From Halobaculum magnesiiphilum (GTDB lineage: Archaea; Halobacteriota; Halobacteria; Halobacteriales; Haloferacaceae), in assembly GCF_019823105.1 (NCBI RefSeq), contig NZ_CP081960.1:124001-188000 (forward strand): a stretch of 64,000 nt of DNA, given 5' to 3'. Below are positions 25,926 through 33,403 of the stretch, one piece after another. The position numbers were made by a program, and so were the translations under genes. Each line of letters opens with the position of its first letter. The stretch's first letter is position 1. The notes under the pieces are model-generated. The model did no database searches. It was given only the letters and a program-made list of their open reading frames with translations, and was not told the DNA's origin.

Positions 25926-26018
25926 ATGTGGCGTGTCACCCAGGTCACGACCCGTCGTCGGCCGACACCGGCCCCACGTACCGGCGTTGAGCGCGCGCTC
26001 CAGCGGGGTGGGCAGTGA
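25926..26018 (+). CDS. 30-codon leaderless upstream ORF coupled to the winged-helix gene
   Basis: Begins MWRVTQVTTRRRPT, is Arg-rich, and ends with TGA that overlaps the GTG start of the next gene (GTGA). Its final codons include GGGGTGGG, a possible ribosome-binding site for that gene. The layout matches the 18-codon ORF before the DUF1616 gene: TAAC-type element, ATG 33 nt on, overlap with the main start. Confidence 0.45.
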   Translation: MWRVTQVTTRRRPTPAPRTGVERALQRGGQ

Positions 26019-26386
26019 CCCGTTCGACGGCGTCCGATCCGGCGACCGGCATCGAGACGCCGGTGGTCCACGCGTCGCCCGCGGAGACGGCCCGGCTGTT
26101 CGACGCACTCGACAGCGAGGCGTGCCGCACGGTGGTCCGGGCGCTGGAGGATGGCCCGCTGACCGCGAAGGAGCTTCAGGCGGCCGGAGACATCCCGCTC
26201 TCGACGGTGTACCGCTGCGTGAACGAACTGGTCGACACCCCGCTCGTGGAGGAAACGACTCGCGTCAGCGAGGGCGGCCACCACGCCAGCGAGTACTCGC
26301 GCCCAGTCGAAACGCTGGTCGTCAGCTTCGGCGCGGAGCCGACGATGCACGCCGTCGACGCGCCCGTTCTCAAGCTGACCCTCTGA
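26015..26386 (+). CDS. ArsR-like winged-helix transcriptional regulator
   Basis: A 123-residue protein starting at GTG. The winged helix spans residues ~28-95: LFDALDSEACRTVVRALEDG, TAKELQAAGDIPLSTVYRCV (helix-turn-helix) and LVEETTRVSEGGHHASEY (wing). A ~25-residue C-terminal strand region follows, with no metal-binding cysteines. It resembles haloarchaeal ArsR-family proteins used as local regulators. It is translationally coupled to the 30-codon ORF before it and convergent with the J-domain/ferredoxin gene. Confidence 0.7.
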   Translation: MTRSTASDPATGIETPVVHASPAETARLFDALDSEACRTVVRALEDGPLTAKELQAAGDIPLSTVYRCVNELVDTPLVEETTRVSEGGHHASEYSRPVETLVVSFGAEPTMHAVDAPVLKLTL

Positions 26387-26408
26387 GGCGGCTCCCCGCG
26401 TCGCCCGG

Positions 26409-27155
26409 TCAGTCGTCGGCACGCGCGCGCTCGAACCGGTCGGCCGGCAGGCGCAGGTCTTCGAGCCCGGGCAGGTGCTTGACGTTGTAGACGACGCGAA
26501 GCGTCTCGGAAACCGGCCGGCCGATACACGAGAGCCGGAACCCGCGGTCGACCAGATCGTCGGTGAGCACGTTGTCGACGGTGCTGTCGAGTTCGCCCTC
26601 CACCACCGCGACGGCGCAGTTCGCGCATGCGCCGCCGCGACAGGCGAACGGCCACGCGAACCCGCGCTGTTCGGCCGCCTCGAGGAGGGTCTCGCCCGGC
26701 TCCGCGAGGAACATTCCGTAGTCGTCCGCATCGAGGTCGGCGTCCGACGCCGTCTCGAAGAGGTCGTCGTCGTCGATCTCCCACCCGTGGTCGGCGACGA
26801 CCTCGTAGTTCAGATACTCGACGCGGGTGGTCGTCGCCTCGGACCCGTTTGCGGTGCCGTTTCCGTGCTCCCCGCCGGTTCGATCGGCCGGGTCGGTGCT
26901 CGTGTCGGCGCCCGACTCCGCAACCCCCGGTTCCTTCCGAGGCGGTGCCGCCCCGTTACTCTCGGGGACGGCCTCGGTGGCCGGGACCGCAGTTCCCGAG
27001 ATCGCGGCCTCGTACGCCTCGCGGACGCGCTGGAACTCCTCCATCGAGCCGCCCCGATCCGGGTGCGCCTCCTTCACCCGCCGTCGGTAGGCGCGTTCGA
27101 TCTCCGTATCGTCGGCGTCGGCGTCGAGCCCCAGTACGTCGTACGGAGAATCCAC
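26409..27155 (-). CDS. J-domain/[2Fe-2S] ferredoxin fusion protein
   Basis: A 248-residue protein. Residues 2-~55 are a DnaJ-type J-domain with the HPD tripeptide (VKEAHPDRGGS). A ~60-residue acidic linker follows. The C-terminal ~130 residues match halophilic plant-type ferredoxin: WEIDDDDLFETASDADLDA is the acidic halophilic insertion, and CRGGACANC plus SCIG supply the four cluster cysteines. The GTG start at 27155 follows a TTATAT box by 29 nt; upstream in-frame ATGs would add unrelated sequence. It may deliver an electron carrier to Hsp70 (DnaK) clients or assist Fe-S assembly; this role is inference. Confidence 0.8.
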   Translation of the reverse strand: MDSPYDVLGLDADADDTEIERAYRRRVKEAHPDRGGSMEEFQRVREAYEAAISGTAVPATEAVPESNGAAPPRKEPGVAESGADTSTDPADRTGGEHGNGTANGSEATTTRVEYLNYEVVADHGWEIDDDDLFETASDADLDADDYGMFLAEPGETLLEAAEQRGFAWPFACRGGACANCAVAVVEGELDSTVDNVLTDDLVDRGFRLSCIGRPVSETLRVVYNVKHLPGLEDLRLPADRFERARADD

Positions 27156-27178
27156 GACGCACGGTAGGGACGAGGGAC

Positions 27179-27184
27179 ATATAA
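27179..27184 (-). promoter_or_regulatory. TATA box of the J-domain/ferredoxin gene
   Basis: TTATAT on the minus strand begins 29 nt before the GTG at 27155, the usual spacing for a leaderless haloarchaeal transcript. Confidence 0.5.
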
Positions 27185-27343
27185 CGCCGTTCCCCGCGGC
27201 GACGCGTTCTGGACGCGGCCGACGCACGACCGCCGTGAGAATATGTCGACTCACACACTACTACGCGCGGGAACCCGGGAGTGGTCGGGATGAAACTGTC
27301 AGAGGTCCCCGGTTCCCTCATCCCCCGGCGGTCGTGTGACCGC

Positions 27344-27526
27344 TCAGTCGTCGAACACCGTGATTCCGTTGTCGTTCGATCGCTCGCGGATCAGCCGGCC
27401 CGACCAGTCGTGGTTCGACAGGTCCCCGACGTCGAGTCCCGCGTGGACCCGCTCGACGCGCTCGGGGCCAACCTTCCGGGCTCGGGCTTCCACTCGCGGG
27501 AGCGCACGACCGTCTCGAACAGCCAC
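27344..27526 (-). CDS. 60-residue conserved-looking small protein
   Basis: Starts at GTG and reads through LPRVEARARKVGPERVERVH and LDVGDLSNHDWSGRLIRERS to NDNGITVFDD. Codon composition and the mix of charged residues are protein-like, and no opposing gene explains the frame. It lies 170 nt downstream of the Tat-exported TIM-barrel gene, on the same strand. No domain recognised. Confidence 0.45.
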   Translation of the reverse strand: MAVRDGRALPRVEARARKVGPERVERVHAGLDVGDLSNHDWSGRLIRERSNDNGITVFDD

Positions 27527-27696
27527 CGGCGAGATCTCGCGAGGGCACGTCGTTCGTGCCCCCGTAGGCGGTTCCTAATCAGTGTTCGGCCGTGTGCGAG
27601 TCCGCAGTGTCGAGGGGCGGTCCCGACCGACGGCGGTCGCTTGCATCCGCCGTCGGCGCCCGACCCGTTCGTGCCGGGCCCGCCCGTGCCGCGTGC

Positions 27697-28908
27697 CTAC
27701 TCGGGCGTCTCCGTCGGCGTTCCGGTCGGAGTGCCGTCGGGGGTCCCAGTCGGAGTTCCGTCGGGTGTTCCTGTCTCGGTACCGTTCGGCGTCCCGGTCT
27801 CAGTACCGTTCGGCGGTTCGGTTCCCGGCGTCTCGGTCCCCTCGGGCGTCTCCTCCGGGGTGCCGGTCGGCTCCTCCGTTCCGTCGTCGTCTCCGTCGTC
27901 CGTGTCGGCGCCCGCATCGCCGAGCACCGAGAGCGCGCCCTCGTAGGTATGCGTGTACGCGCTCTCCATCCCGCGCCGGCGGTACTCCTCCGAGAGGATC
28001 TCGTTGCCCCACGGGCCGGCGAATCCGGCCTCCCGGCAGGCGTCGACGAATCCCTGCACGTCGAAGTCGCCGTAGCCGGGGACCCGGCGCATGTTGACGG
28101 TGTTCTCGACGAAGCCGCCGCGGCCGGTGTCGGTGAACCCGTCGTCGATCTCGACGGCGGTGATGTCCTCGGGCGACAGCGCCGCCACGTCGTCGTAGTC
28201 GATCGTCTCGATGTTCGTGATGTGCCAGGTGTCGAGGAACAGGCCGCCGTTCTCCGGACCGCTCACCCATTCGAGCGCCTGATCGAGGGTCTGCGAATTC
28301 GGATCCGGCGGCAGGATCTCCATCCCGACGAGCGTGTCGACTGCGGCCGCCTCTTCGCAGAACGTCGCGAACCGGTCGGCGAGCGCGTCCGTCTCCACCG
28401 GGTAGCCGTTGATGTTCCCGATCTTGATGTGGCGCGCATCCATCGCCTCGGCGGCATCGAGAAGGAGCTGTCGAGTCTCCTCCTCGGCTTGCCGTCGCGG
28501 ATCGTCCTCCGGGAGGAGCCAGTTCACGAGGAACTCCAACTCGATCGTGTCGATCCCGGCGTCGCGTATCGTCTGCCCGATCCCTTCGAGCGTCCGACCC
28601 TCCGCCTCGACCATGTGCTGGATGTCGGCGTGGTAGAGGCCGATCCCCGTGAAGCCGACCTCCGCGAGCATCTCCACGCGGTTCTCCAGGTCCCAGGGAC
28701 TCCACTCGCGTCCCGTGAACGGTTTCACGTCGCCCGCGTGTGCCCAGTAGGACGCGAGCACGTCGACGTCCGCCTGTTGTTGCTGCTGTCGTACTTCTCG
28801 CGCTCGGTCGATGTCCTCCGCCAGCGCCTCGTCCATCCCCGCGGCGCCTGCGCCGAGCGCGACTGTTCCACCCGTCGCCTTGAGTACGTCTCGTCGTTTC
28901 GGTGGCAT
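27697..28908 (-). CDS. Tat-exported sugar-isomerase-like TIM-barrel protein
   Basis: A 403-residue protein. The start at 28908 opens a twin-arginine signal (KRRDVLKATGGTVALGAGAA). The central ~290 residues form a xylose-isomerase/endonuclease IV-like TIM barrel (AP_endonuc_2), with MLAEVGFTGIGLYHADIQH, IKIGNINGYPVE, LVGMEILPPDP, LFLDTWHITNI and AVEIDDGFTD supplying likely metal-ligand His, Asp and Glu positions. The last ~60 residues are a Thr/Pro/Gly repeat (TGTPDG, TGTPNG) that looks like an extracellular spacer. Sugar epimerase or isomerase activity outside the cell is inferred. Confidence 0.75.
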   Translation of the reverse strand: MPPKRRDVLKATGGTVALGAGAAGMDEALAEDIDRAREVRQQQQQADVDVLASYWAHAGDVKPFTGREWSPWDLENRVEMLAEVGFTGIGLYHADIQHMVEAEGRTLEGIGQTIRDAGIDTIELEFLVNWLLPEDDPRRQAEEETRQLLLDAAEAMDARHIKIGNINGYPVETDALADRFATFCEEAAAVDTLVGMEILPPDPNSQTLDQALEWVSGPENGGLFLDTWHITNIETIDYDDVAALSPEDITAVEIDDGFTDTGRGGFVENTVNMRRVPGYGDFDVQGFVDACREAGFAGPWGNEILSEEYRRRGMESAYTHTYEGALSVLGDAGADTDDGDDDGTEEPTGTPEETPEGTETPGTEPPNGTETGTPNGTETGTPDGTPTGTPDGTPTGTPTETPE

Positions 28909-28952
28909 GGTGTCGTCACTCCGTGACCTCGTTCGGGTCGCATCGCGTCGCG

Positions 28953-28973
28953 TCACACACGATAGCTGTGTGA
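28953..28973. promoter_or_regulatory. inverted repeat upstream of the TIM-barrel gene
   Basis: TCACACA-N7-TGTGTGA, a perfect 7-bp inverted repeat, 45-65 nt upstream of the ATG at 28908 (minus). An imperfect GTGTGA/TTACAC repeat follows at about 28968-28985. This is a plausible operator in the divergent interval to the dehydrogenase operon. Confidence 0.4.
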
Positions 28974-29154
28974 CACGTTACACACCGGCGTGAGTACCGA
29001 AAAGGGTAGTTGGCGATTCCGTCCGTTCGCCTCCCCGATTCGTTTCGGGCGGTTACGAGTTGCTGTGCGTTGGCACCCGGAACGCATCGGAACCGCTGAC
29101 GCCGGCGAGATGACGCCATTCGGGGCAAACGTGCCCGCACGTGACAATCTGGGG

Positions 29155-29171
29155 TCACCTTGATATGGTGA
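29155..29171. promoter_or_regulatory. inverted repeat at the dehydrogenase-operon promoter
   Basis: TCACC-N7-GGTGA, with TGATAT in the centre, lies 24-40 nt before the ATG at 29195, where the TATA box is expected. A regulator bound here could block initiation. The core TCAC...GTGA is shared with the repeat at 28953. Confidence 0.4.
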
Positions 29172-29194
29172 TACGTGGATAGTTGACGCGGAGC

Positions 29195-30253
29195 ATGCCA
29201 ACAGCTAGCCCGGACCAACTGCGGCGGATGTACGAGGACATGGTAACGGCGCGCCTCTACGAGGAGCGCCTCCAGGAGGAGTACATGGAGGGGAAACGAC
29301 CGGGGTTCGACATCAGCGCCGGCGAGGTTCCCGGCGAACTTCACCTCGCGGCCGGCCAGGAGGCGGCCGCGGTGGGCGTGTGTCACCACCTCCGCGACGA
29401 CGACACCGTCACGGCACCGCACCGACCGCACCACGTCGCCATCGCGAAGGGGGTGGACCTGAAGCGAATGACCGCGGAGATCTTCGGCCGGGAGACGGGG
29501 CTGTGCCACGGGAAGGGCGGGCACATGCACCTGTTCGACCCGGACGTGAACTTCGCGTGTAGCGGGATCATCGCGCAGGGGTGCCCGCCCGCGGTCGGCG
29601 CGGGGATGGCCGCGAAGAAGCGAAACACCGACAGCGTCGCCGTCGCGTACCTCGGCGAGGGCGCGATCGACCAGGGCGGGTTCCTGGAATCGCTCAACAT
29701 GGCGAGCGTCCACGACCTGCCGGTCGTGTTCGTCATCGAGGACAACGACTGGGCGATCAGCATGCCGAAGGAGCGCGTCACGAGCCCGCAGGACGGCTCC
29801 GCCCGCGCTGACGGCTTCGACATGCACGGCGTCCGCGTCGACAGCGACGACGCCCGCGCGGTGTACGAGGCCGGCGCCGAGGCGGTCGGACGAGCCCGCG
29901 ACGGTAACGGACCCACCGTCCTGGAGGTGCAGGTCCACCGCCGGATGGGCCACTTCATGGGCGACCCGGAGACGTATCGCCCCGAGGAGGATCAGGAGCG
30001 GGCGGCCGAACGCGACTCCATCGAGCGCCTCGCGGCCGACATGCGTGAGTTCGGCATCGACGACGAGGAGCTGGAGGAGATCCGCGACCGGGCGGCAGAG
30101 CGGGTCGACGAGGCGGTCACGTGGGCGAAACAACAGCCGCTGCCCGAGCCGGAGGCGGCCCACGACCACGTGTTCACGAACCCGCCGTCGGGCGTGACCG
30201 ACGAGGAGCCGGAGTTCTCCGACGCCGGCGCGGCCGCAGGGGGTGACGACTGA
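29195..30253 (+). CDS. 2-oxoacid dehydrogenase E1 component, alpha subunit
   Basis: A 352-residue thiamine-diphosphate enzyme subunit. GETGLCHGKGGHMHLFD, GCPPAVGAGMAAK and the ThDP/Mg site LGEGAIDQGGFLESLNMA...NDWAISMP are all present (GDG is GEG here). The ATG at 29195 was chosen; the TTG 12 nt earlier is less likely. With the beta subunit it decarboxylates a 2-oxoacid (pyruvate, branched-chain or acetoin type) and passes the acyl group to the lipoyl protein encoded downstream. Its stop overlaps the beta-subunit ATG (TGATG). Substrate cannot be decided from sequence. Confidence 0.9.
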   Translation: MPTASPDQLRRMYEDMVTARLYEERLQEEYMEGKRPGFDISAGEVPGELHLAAGQEAAAVGVCHHLRDDDTVTAPHRPHHVAIAKGVDLKRMTAEIFGRETGLCHGKGGHMHLFDPDVNFACSGIIAQGCPPAVGAGMAAKKRNTDSVAVAYLGEGAIDQGGFLESLNMASVHDLPVVFVIEDNDWAISMPKERVTSPQDGSARADGFDMHGVRVDSDDARAVYEAGAEAVGRARDGNGPTVLEVQVHRRMGHFMGDPETYRPEEDQERAAERDSIERLAADMREFGIDDEELEEIRDRAAERVDEAVTWAKQQPLPEPEAAHDHVFTNPPSGVTDEEPEFSDAGAAAGGDD

Positions 30254-31278
30254 TGAGTTCCCAGGAACAACAGCAGACGGGGCGCACAGCGACGATGAGC
30301 GACGCGATGGTCGAGGCGATCGCCAGCGAGATGCGCGCCGACGAGGAGGTGTTCTACATGGGCGAGGACGTCGCCGACTACGGCGGCATCTTCGACTCCA
30401 CCACGGGGCTGCTCGACGAGTTCGGCCGCGACCGCGTGATGGACGTGCCCATCAGCGAGACGGCGTACCTCGGCGCGGCCGTCGGCGCCGCTCAGGCGGG
30501 GATGCGCCCCATCGCCGAGCTGATGTTCGTCGACTTCTTCGGCGTCGCGATGGACCAGATCTACAACCAGATGGCGAAGAACACCTACATGAGCGGGGCG
30601 TCCGTCAGCGTTCCGATGGTGCTCACCACCGCCGTCGGCGGCACGTACAATGACGCCGCCCAGCACTCCCAAACGCTGTACGGGACGTTCGCGCACCTCC
30701 CCGGCATGAAGGTGGTCGTCCCCTCGACGGCGTACGACGCCAAGGGGCTGATGCACAACGCCATCCGCGACGACGACCCGGTCGTCTACATGTTCCACAA
30801 GCGGCTCATGGGGATCGGCTGGATGCCCGCCCCCGACGGGCCGAAGACGCCCGTCCCCGAGGAGGAGTACACCATCCCCTTCGGCAAGGCCGACGTGAAA
30901 CGCGAGGGCGACGACGTGACGGTCGTCACGCTCGGGCTGCACGTCCATCGCGCGCTGGAGGCCGCCGAGACCCTCGCCCACGAGGGGATCGACGCGGAGG
31001 TGATCGACCTCCGGACGCTGAAGCCCCTGGACCGCGAGACGGTGCTGGAGTCCGTGCGGAAGACGGGTAGCCTCGTCGTCGTCGACGAGGACTACCAGTC
31101 GTACGGCGTCACGGGCGAGATCATCTCCAGCGTCGCCGAGTCGGACCTCGATGCGCTGGAGGCGGTCGAGCGCGTCGCCGTTCCCGACGTGCCCATCCCG
31201 TACTCGCGGCCGATGGAGGACGCGGTGATCCCCGGCGCCGAGGACGTGGCCGAAGCGGTCCGCTCGGTCGGCGAATGA
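30253..31278 (+). CDS. 2-oxoacid dehydrogenase E1 component, beta subunit
   Basis: A 341-residue transketolase-like subunit with an ~18-residue hydrophilic extension. GEDVADYGGIF, DVPISETAYLGAAVGAA and PIAELMFVDFFGVAMDQI are the family blocks; LRTLKPLDRETVLES and the C-terminal swivel domain are complete. It forms an alpha2-beta2 E1 with the preceding gene product. The gene overlaps both neighbours by one and four bases, so subunit ratios are probably set by translational coupling. Confidence 0.92.
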   Translation: MSSQEQQQTGRTATMSDAMVEAIASEMRADEEVFYMGEDVADYGGIFDSTTGLLDEFGRDRVMDVPISETAYLGAAVGAAQAGMRPIAELMFVDFFGVAMDQIYNQMAKNTYMSGASVSVPMVLTTAVGGTYNDAAQHSQTLYGTFAHLPGMKVVVPSTAYDAKGLMHNAIRDDDPVVYMFHKRLMGIGWMPAPDGPKTPVPEEEYTIPFGKADVKREGDDVTVVTLGLHVHRALEAAETLAHEGIDAEVIDLRTLKPLDRETVLESVRKTGSLVVVDEDYQSYGVTGEIISSVAESDLDALEAVERVAVPDVPIPYSRPMEDAVIPGAEDVAEAVRSVGE

Positions 31279-31586
31279 GCCGGCGCGATCCGCACATCGA
31301 CGGCGGCCTCACCACGGCCACTGACGGCGGCGACGACCGCGTCCCCGTCGACAGCGGGGCGCTGTGGCCCGGCGACACCGACGACGACGTGGGGCTGCTG
31401 CTCAACTGGTTCGTCTCGGAGGGGAGCCGGGTGTCGGAGGGCGACCGGATCGCCGAGTTCCAGGTCGAGAAGGTCGACGTGGACGTGCCCGCCCCCGCGT
31501 CGGGAACCCTCGCGGAGATCGTCGTCGACGAGGACGGCGAGTTCGACCGCGGCGACGTGCTCGGCTACGTCGAGCCGGAGGGGTGA
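31275..31586 (+). CDS. stand-alone lipoyl-domain protein
   Basis: A 103-residue protein carrying one biotinyl/lipoyl domain: LLLNWFVSEGSRVSEGDRIA, then QVEKVDVDVPAPASGTL with the lipoylated Lys in the EKVDVDV turn, and GDVLGYVEPEG. The N-terminal ~35 residues are acidic. It would carry acyl groups between E1 and the E2 catalytic protein encoded next. In most E2 enzymes this domain is fused to the catalytic domain; separate lipoyl genes have been noted in haloarchaeal 2-oxoacid dehydrogenase operons. ATGA overlap with the E1-beta stop. Confidence 0.88.
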   Translation: MSRRDPHIDGGLTTATDGGDDRVPVDSGALWPGDTDDDVGLLLNWFVSEGSRVSEGDRIAEFQVEKVDVDVPAPASGTLAEIVVDEDGEFDRGDVLGYVEPEG

Positions 31587-31592
31587 TCGCGG

Positions 31593-32372
31593 ATGGCAGA
31601 TGACCGCCGGGGTTCACAGCACGTCCGCACGGACGGCGGCGACGCGGCCGATACGCCACGAGACGAGCCGGCGACACGCACGGTCGCCGAGGAGCACACG
31701 CCGAGTCCGATGCGGCGGACGATCGCGCGCCGGCTCCACGAGAGCTACAGCGAGGCGGTTCACGTCACGGCGACGCGCGTCGTCGACGCCGAGGCGCTGT
31801 TCGAGGCGGTCGACGTCGCCGGCGACCGCCACGGCGTCGATCTCTCGCTGTCGGACGCGGTGTTGGCGGCGGTCTCGGCGACGCTGGATCGACATCCCTC
31901 GTTCAACGCCACGTTCGAGGACGGCACCCGCCGCGTGTACGAGGAGCACAACCTCGGATACGGCGTCGACCTCGAACAGGGGCTCGTCGCGCCCGTCCTC
32001 GCTGACGTGGGACCGCTGTCGATCGCGGAGATCCACCGCCGACGAACGGCGCTCGTAGACCGCGTGCGCGCCGGCGACTACGACACGGCCGACCTCCGCG
32101 GCGGGACGTTCACCGTCTCGAACCTCGGCCCGCTCGGGGTCGACTCGTTCACGCCGATCATCAACCCCCCGCAGGTCGCGATCCTGGGGGTGAACGCCGT
32201 GCGGGAGCGGGCGGTCCGTCCGGACGACGACGGCGGCGCCGTCGCGTTTCGCCGGCACCTCCCCTTGGATCTCAGCTTCGACCACCGCGTCGTCGACGGT
32301 GCCGACGCGGGACGGTTCCTCCGGACGCTCGCGACCGTGATCGAGGAGCCGGACGAACTGTTCGAGGGATGA
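31593..32372 (+). CDS. dihydrolipoamide acyltransferase (E2) catalytic protein
   Basis: A 259-residue acyltransferase domain with an ~35-residue acidic leader. SPMRRTIARRLHESY is the start of the catalytic domain, TFTVSNLGPLGVDSFTPIIN the substrate loop, and LDLSFDHRVVDGADAGRFL the HxxxDG catalytic motif. No lipoyl domain and no clear peripheral-subunit-binding domain are present, so docking of E1 and E3 must occur otherwise. No E3 gene accompanies the operon; dihydrolipoamide dehydrogenase must be supplied from elsewhere. It starts 6 nt after the lipoyl gene. Confidence 0.88.
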   Translation: MADDRRGSQHVRTDGGDAADTPRDEPATRTVAEEHTPSPMRRTIARRLHESYSEAVHVTATRVVDAEALFEAVDVAGDRHGVDLSLSDAVLAAVSATLDRHPSFNATFEDGTRRVYEEHNLGYGVDLEQGLVAPVLADVGPLSIAEIHRRRTALVDRVRAGDYDTADLRGGTFTVSNLGPLGVDSFTPIINPPQVAILGVNAVRERAVRPDDDGGAVAFRRHLPLDLSFDHRVVDGADAGRFLRTLATVIEEPDELFEG

Positions 32373-32497
32373 CCACGGACGGGGGCCGTACCGGCTCAAT
32401 ACTATCATATTCTCCAGACAACTTTCAGGCTATCAGACGGCACTGGGGACGATCCGTAGCTAGGGATAAATGATGGGTATGTGAAATAATATAAAAT

Positions 32498-32505
32498 TAT
32501 TTATA
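32498..32505 (+). promoter_or_regulatory. A/T-rich TATA box
   Basis: TTATTTATACT in a ~40-nt A/T tract, with TTTATA starting about 30 nt before the ATG at 32530. It is a conventional haloarchaeal TATA box, unlike the TAAC-type elements of the first 26 kb. Confidence 0.55.
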
Positions 32506-32529
32506 CTATCTACCTCGTATCCGGTTGAG

Positions 32530-32739
32530 ATGACATGTGTTCACTGTGGAATAGGAGACTGCGATCGCTACACACTGCGGTTTTCTCCTGAGGGCGGGGA
32601 AGAACGGAGGACGGAGTTAGAACTCTGCGAGGGGTGTCTCGAGCAGTTTCTCACTGAGGCGAACGCCGACCTCATCGAACCGAACATCGTACTGACTGAC
32701 GACATTCCATCCGACATATTTCCCGACAGTCTTCGGTAG
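32530..32739 (+). CDS. 69-residue CxxC zinc-finger-like protein
   Basis: MTCVHCGIGDCDRYTLRF and LELCEGCLEQFL provide Cys pairs (with an additional Cys) suitable for one zinc site. The C-terminal half is acidic and hydrophobic. It has its own A/T-rich promoter and is convergent with the nadM-like gene. Base composition is more A/T-rich than the flanking operons, hinting at later acquisition. Function unknown. Confidence 0.6.
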   Translation: MTCVHCGIGDCDRYTLRFSPEGGEERRTELELCEGCLEQFLTEANADLIEPNIVLTDDIPSDIFPDSLR

Positions 32740-32803
32740 TACTGAGCAGGATCCGAGTCGGGAACGCCGTAGCCGGCCCTCACCTGTCGAACGTCCCCGC
32801 CGG

Positions 32804-33403
32804 TCACTCGTCGACTAACGACCGCACGCGCGCCGCTCCGTCGATGTCGTCGATCACCGCCTCCACGGGCGGCGGCACCGACTCACGCCAGCGACCGGCG
32901 TTGGCGTCGGACGTGGCATCCTGTCGGTTGCTGTCCCGTGCACCGCGGCCGTCGTCCTCGGCGGCCATCGATTCACGGATCGCCGTTCCGCTCACCGTGC
33001 GCTCGGCCTCGATCGTCCGCACGGCTCGCCCGTGCTCGCGCAGACGGTCCGCCTTCACCTCGTGCCACGGTTCGAGCACCCTGAGGAGGTGCAGCGCGTC
33101 CGGCGGCGCGTAGTGCTCCCACAGCTCCGGGCGGTTGATCGGGAACGGGAGTACGCGAACGGGGACGTCCAGATCCGCGGCCGCCAGCGCGTCGCGCACC
33201 ATCCGGTGGCGCTCGTGGTAGCGGAACGGGTTGTTCCGCGGGTCGTCACGCTCCGGGTCGGCCGTCTCGTGGGCGACGTGTGCGGGGTCGGCGTTGGTGA
33301 TCCCGACGATCAGCTCGTCACACTCGCCGGCGGCCCACTCGCAGTACGCGAGGTGGCCGTCGTGGAACGGCTGAAAGCGGCCGTGGACGTGGCCGACGGT
33401 CAT
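32804..33403 (-). CDS. nicotinamide-nucleotide adenylyltransferase
   Basis: A 199-residue archaeal NadM-type enzyme that makes NAD from NMN and ATP. GRFQPFHDGHLAY is the nucleotidyltransferase HxGH-class motif, VGITNADPAH follows, and RTVSGTAIRES is the second phosphate-binding (ISTxxR-like) motif. A ~35-residue hydrophilic insert plus a C-terminal PPVEAVIDDIDG helix extend it a little beyond typical length. The start at 33403 overlaps the SelD-like stop (ATGA); the longer open frame upstream is a shadow. Last gene of a four-gene minus-strand operon. Confidence 0.85.
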   Translation of the reverse strand: MTVGHVHGRFQPFHDGHLAYCEWAAGECDELIVGITNADPAHVAHETADPERDDPRNNPFRYHERHRMVRDALAAADLDVPVRVLPFPINRPELWEHYAPPDALHLLRVLEPWHEVKADRLREHGRAVRTIEAERTVSGTAIRESMAAEDDGRGARDSNRQDATSDANAGRWRESVPPPVEAVIDDIDGAARVRSLVDE

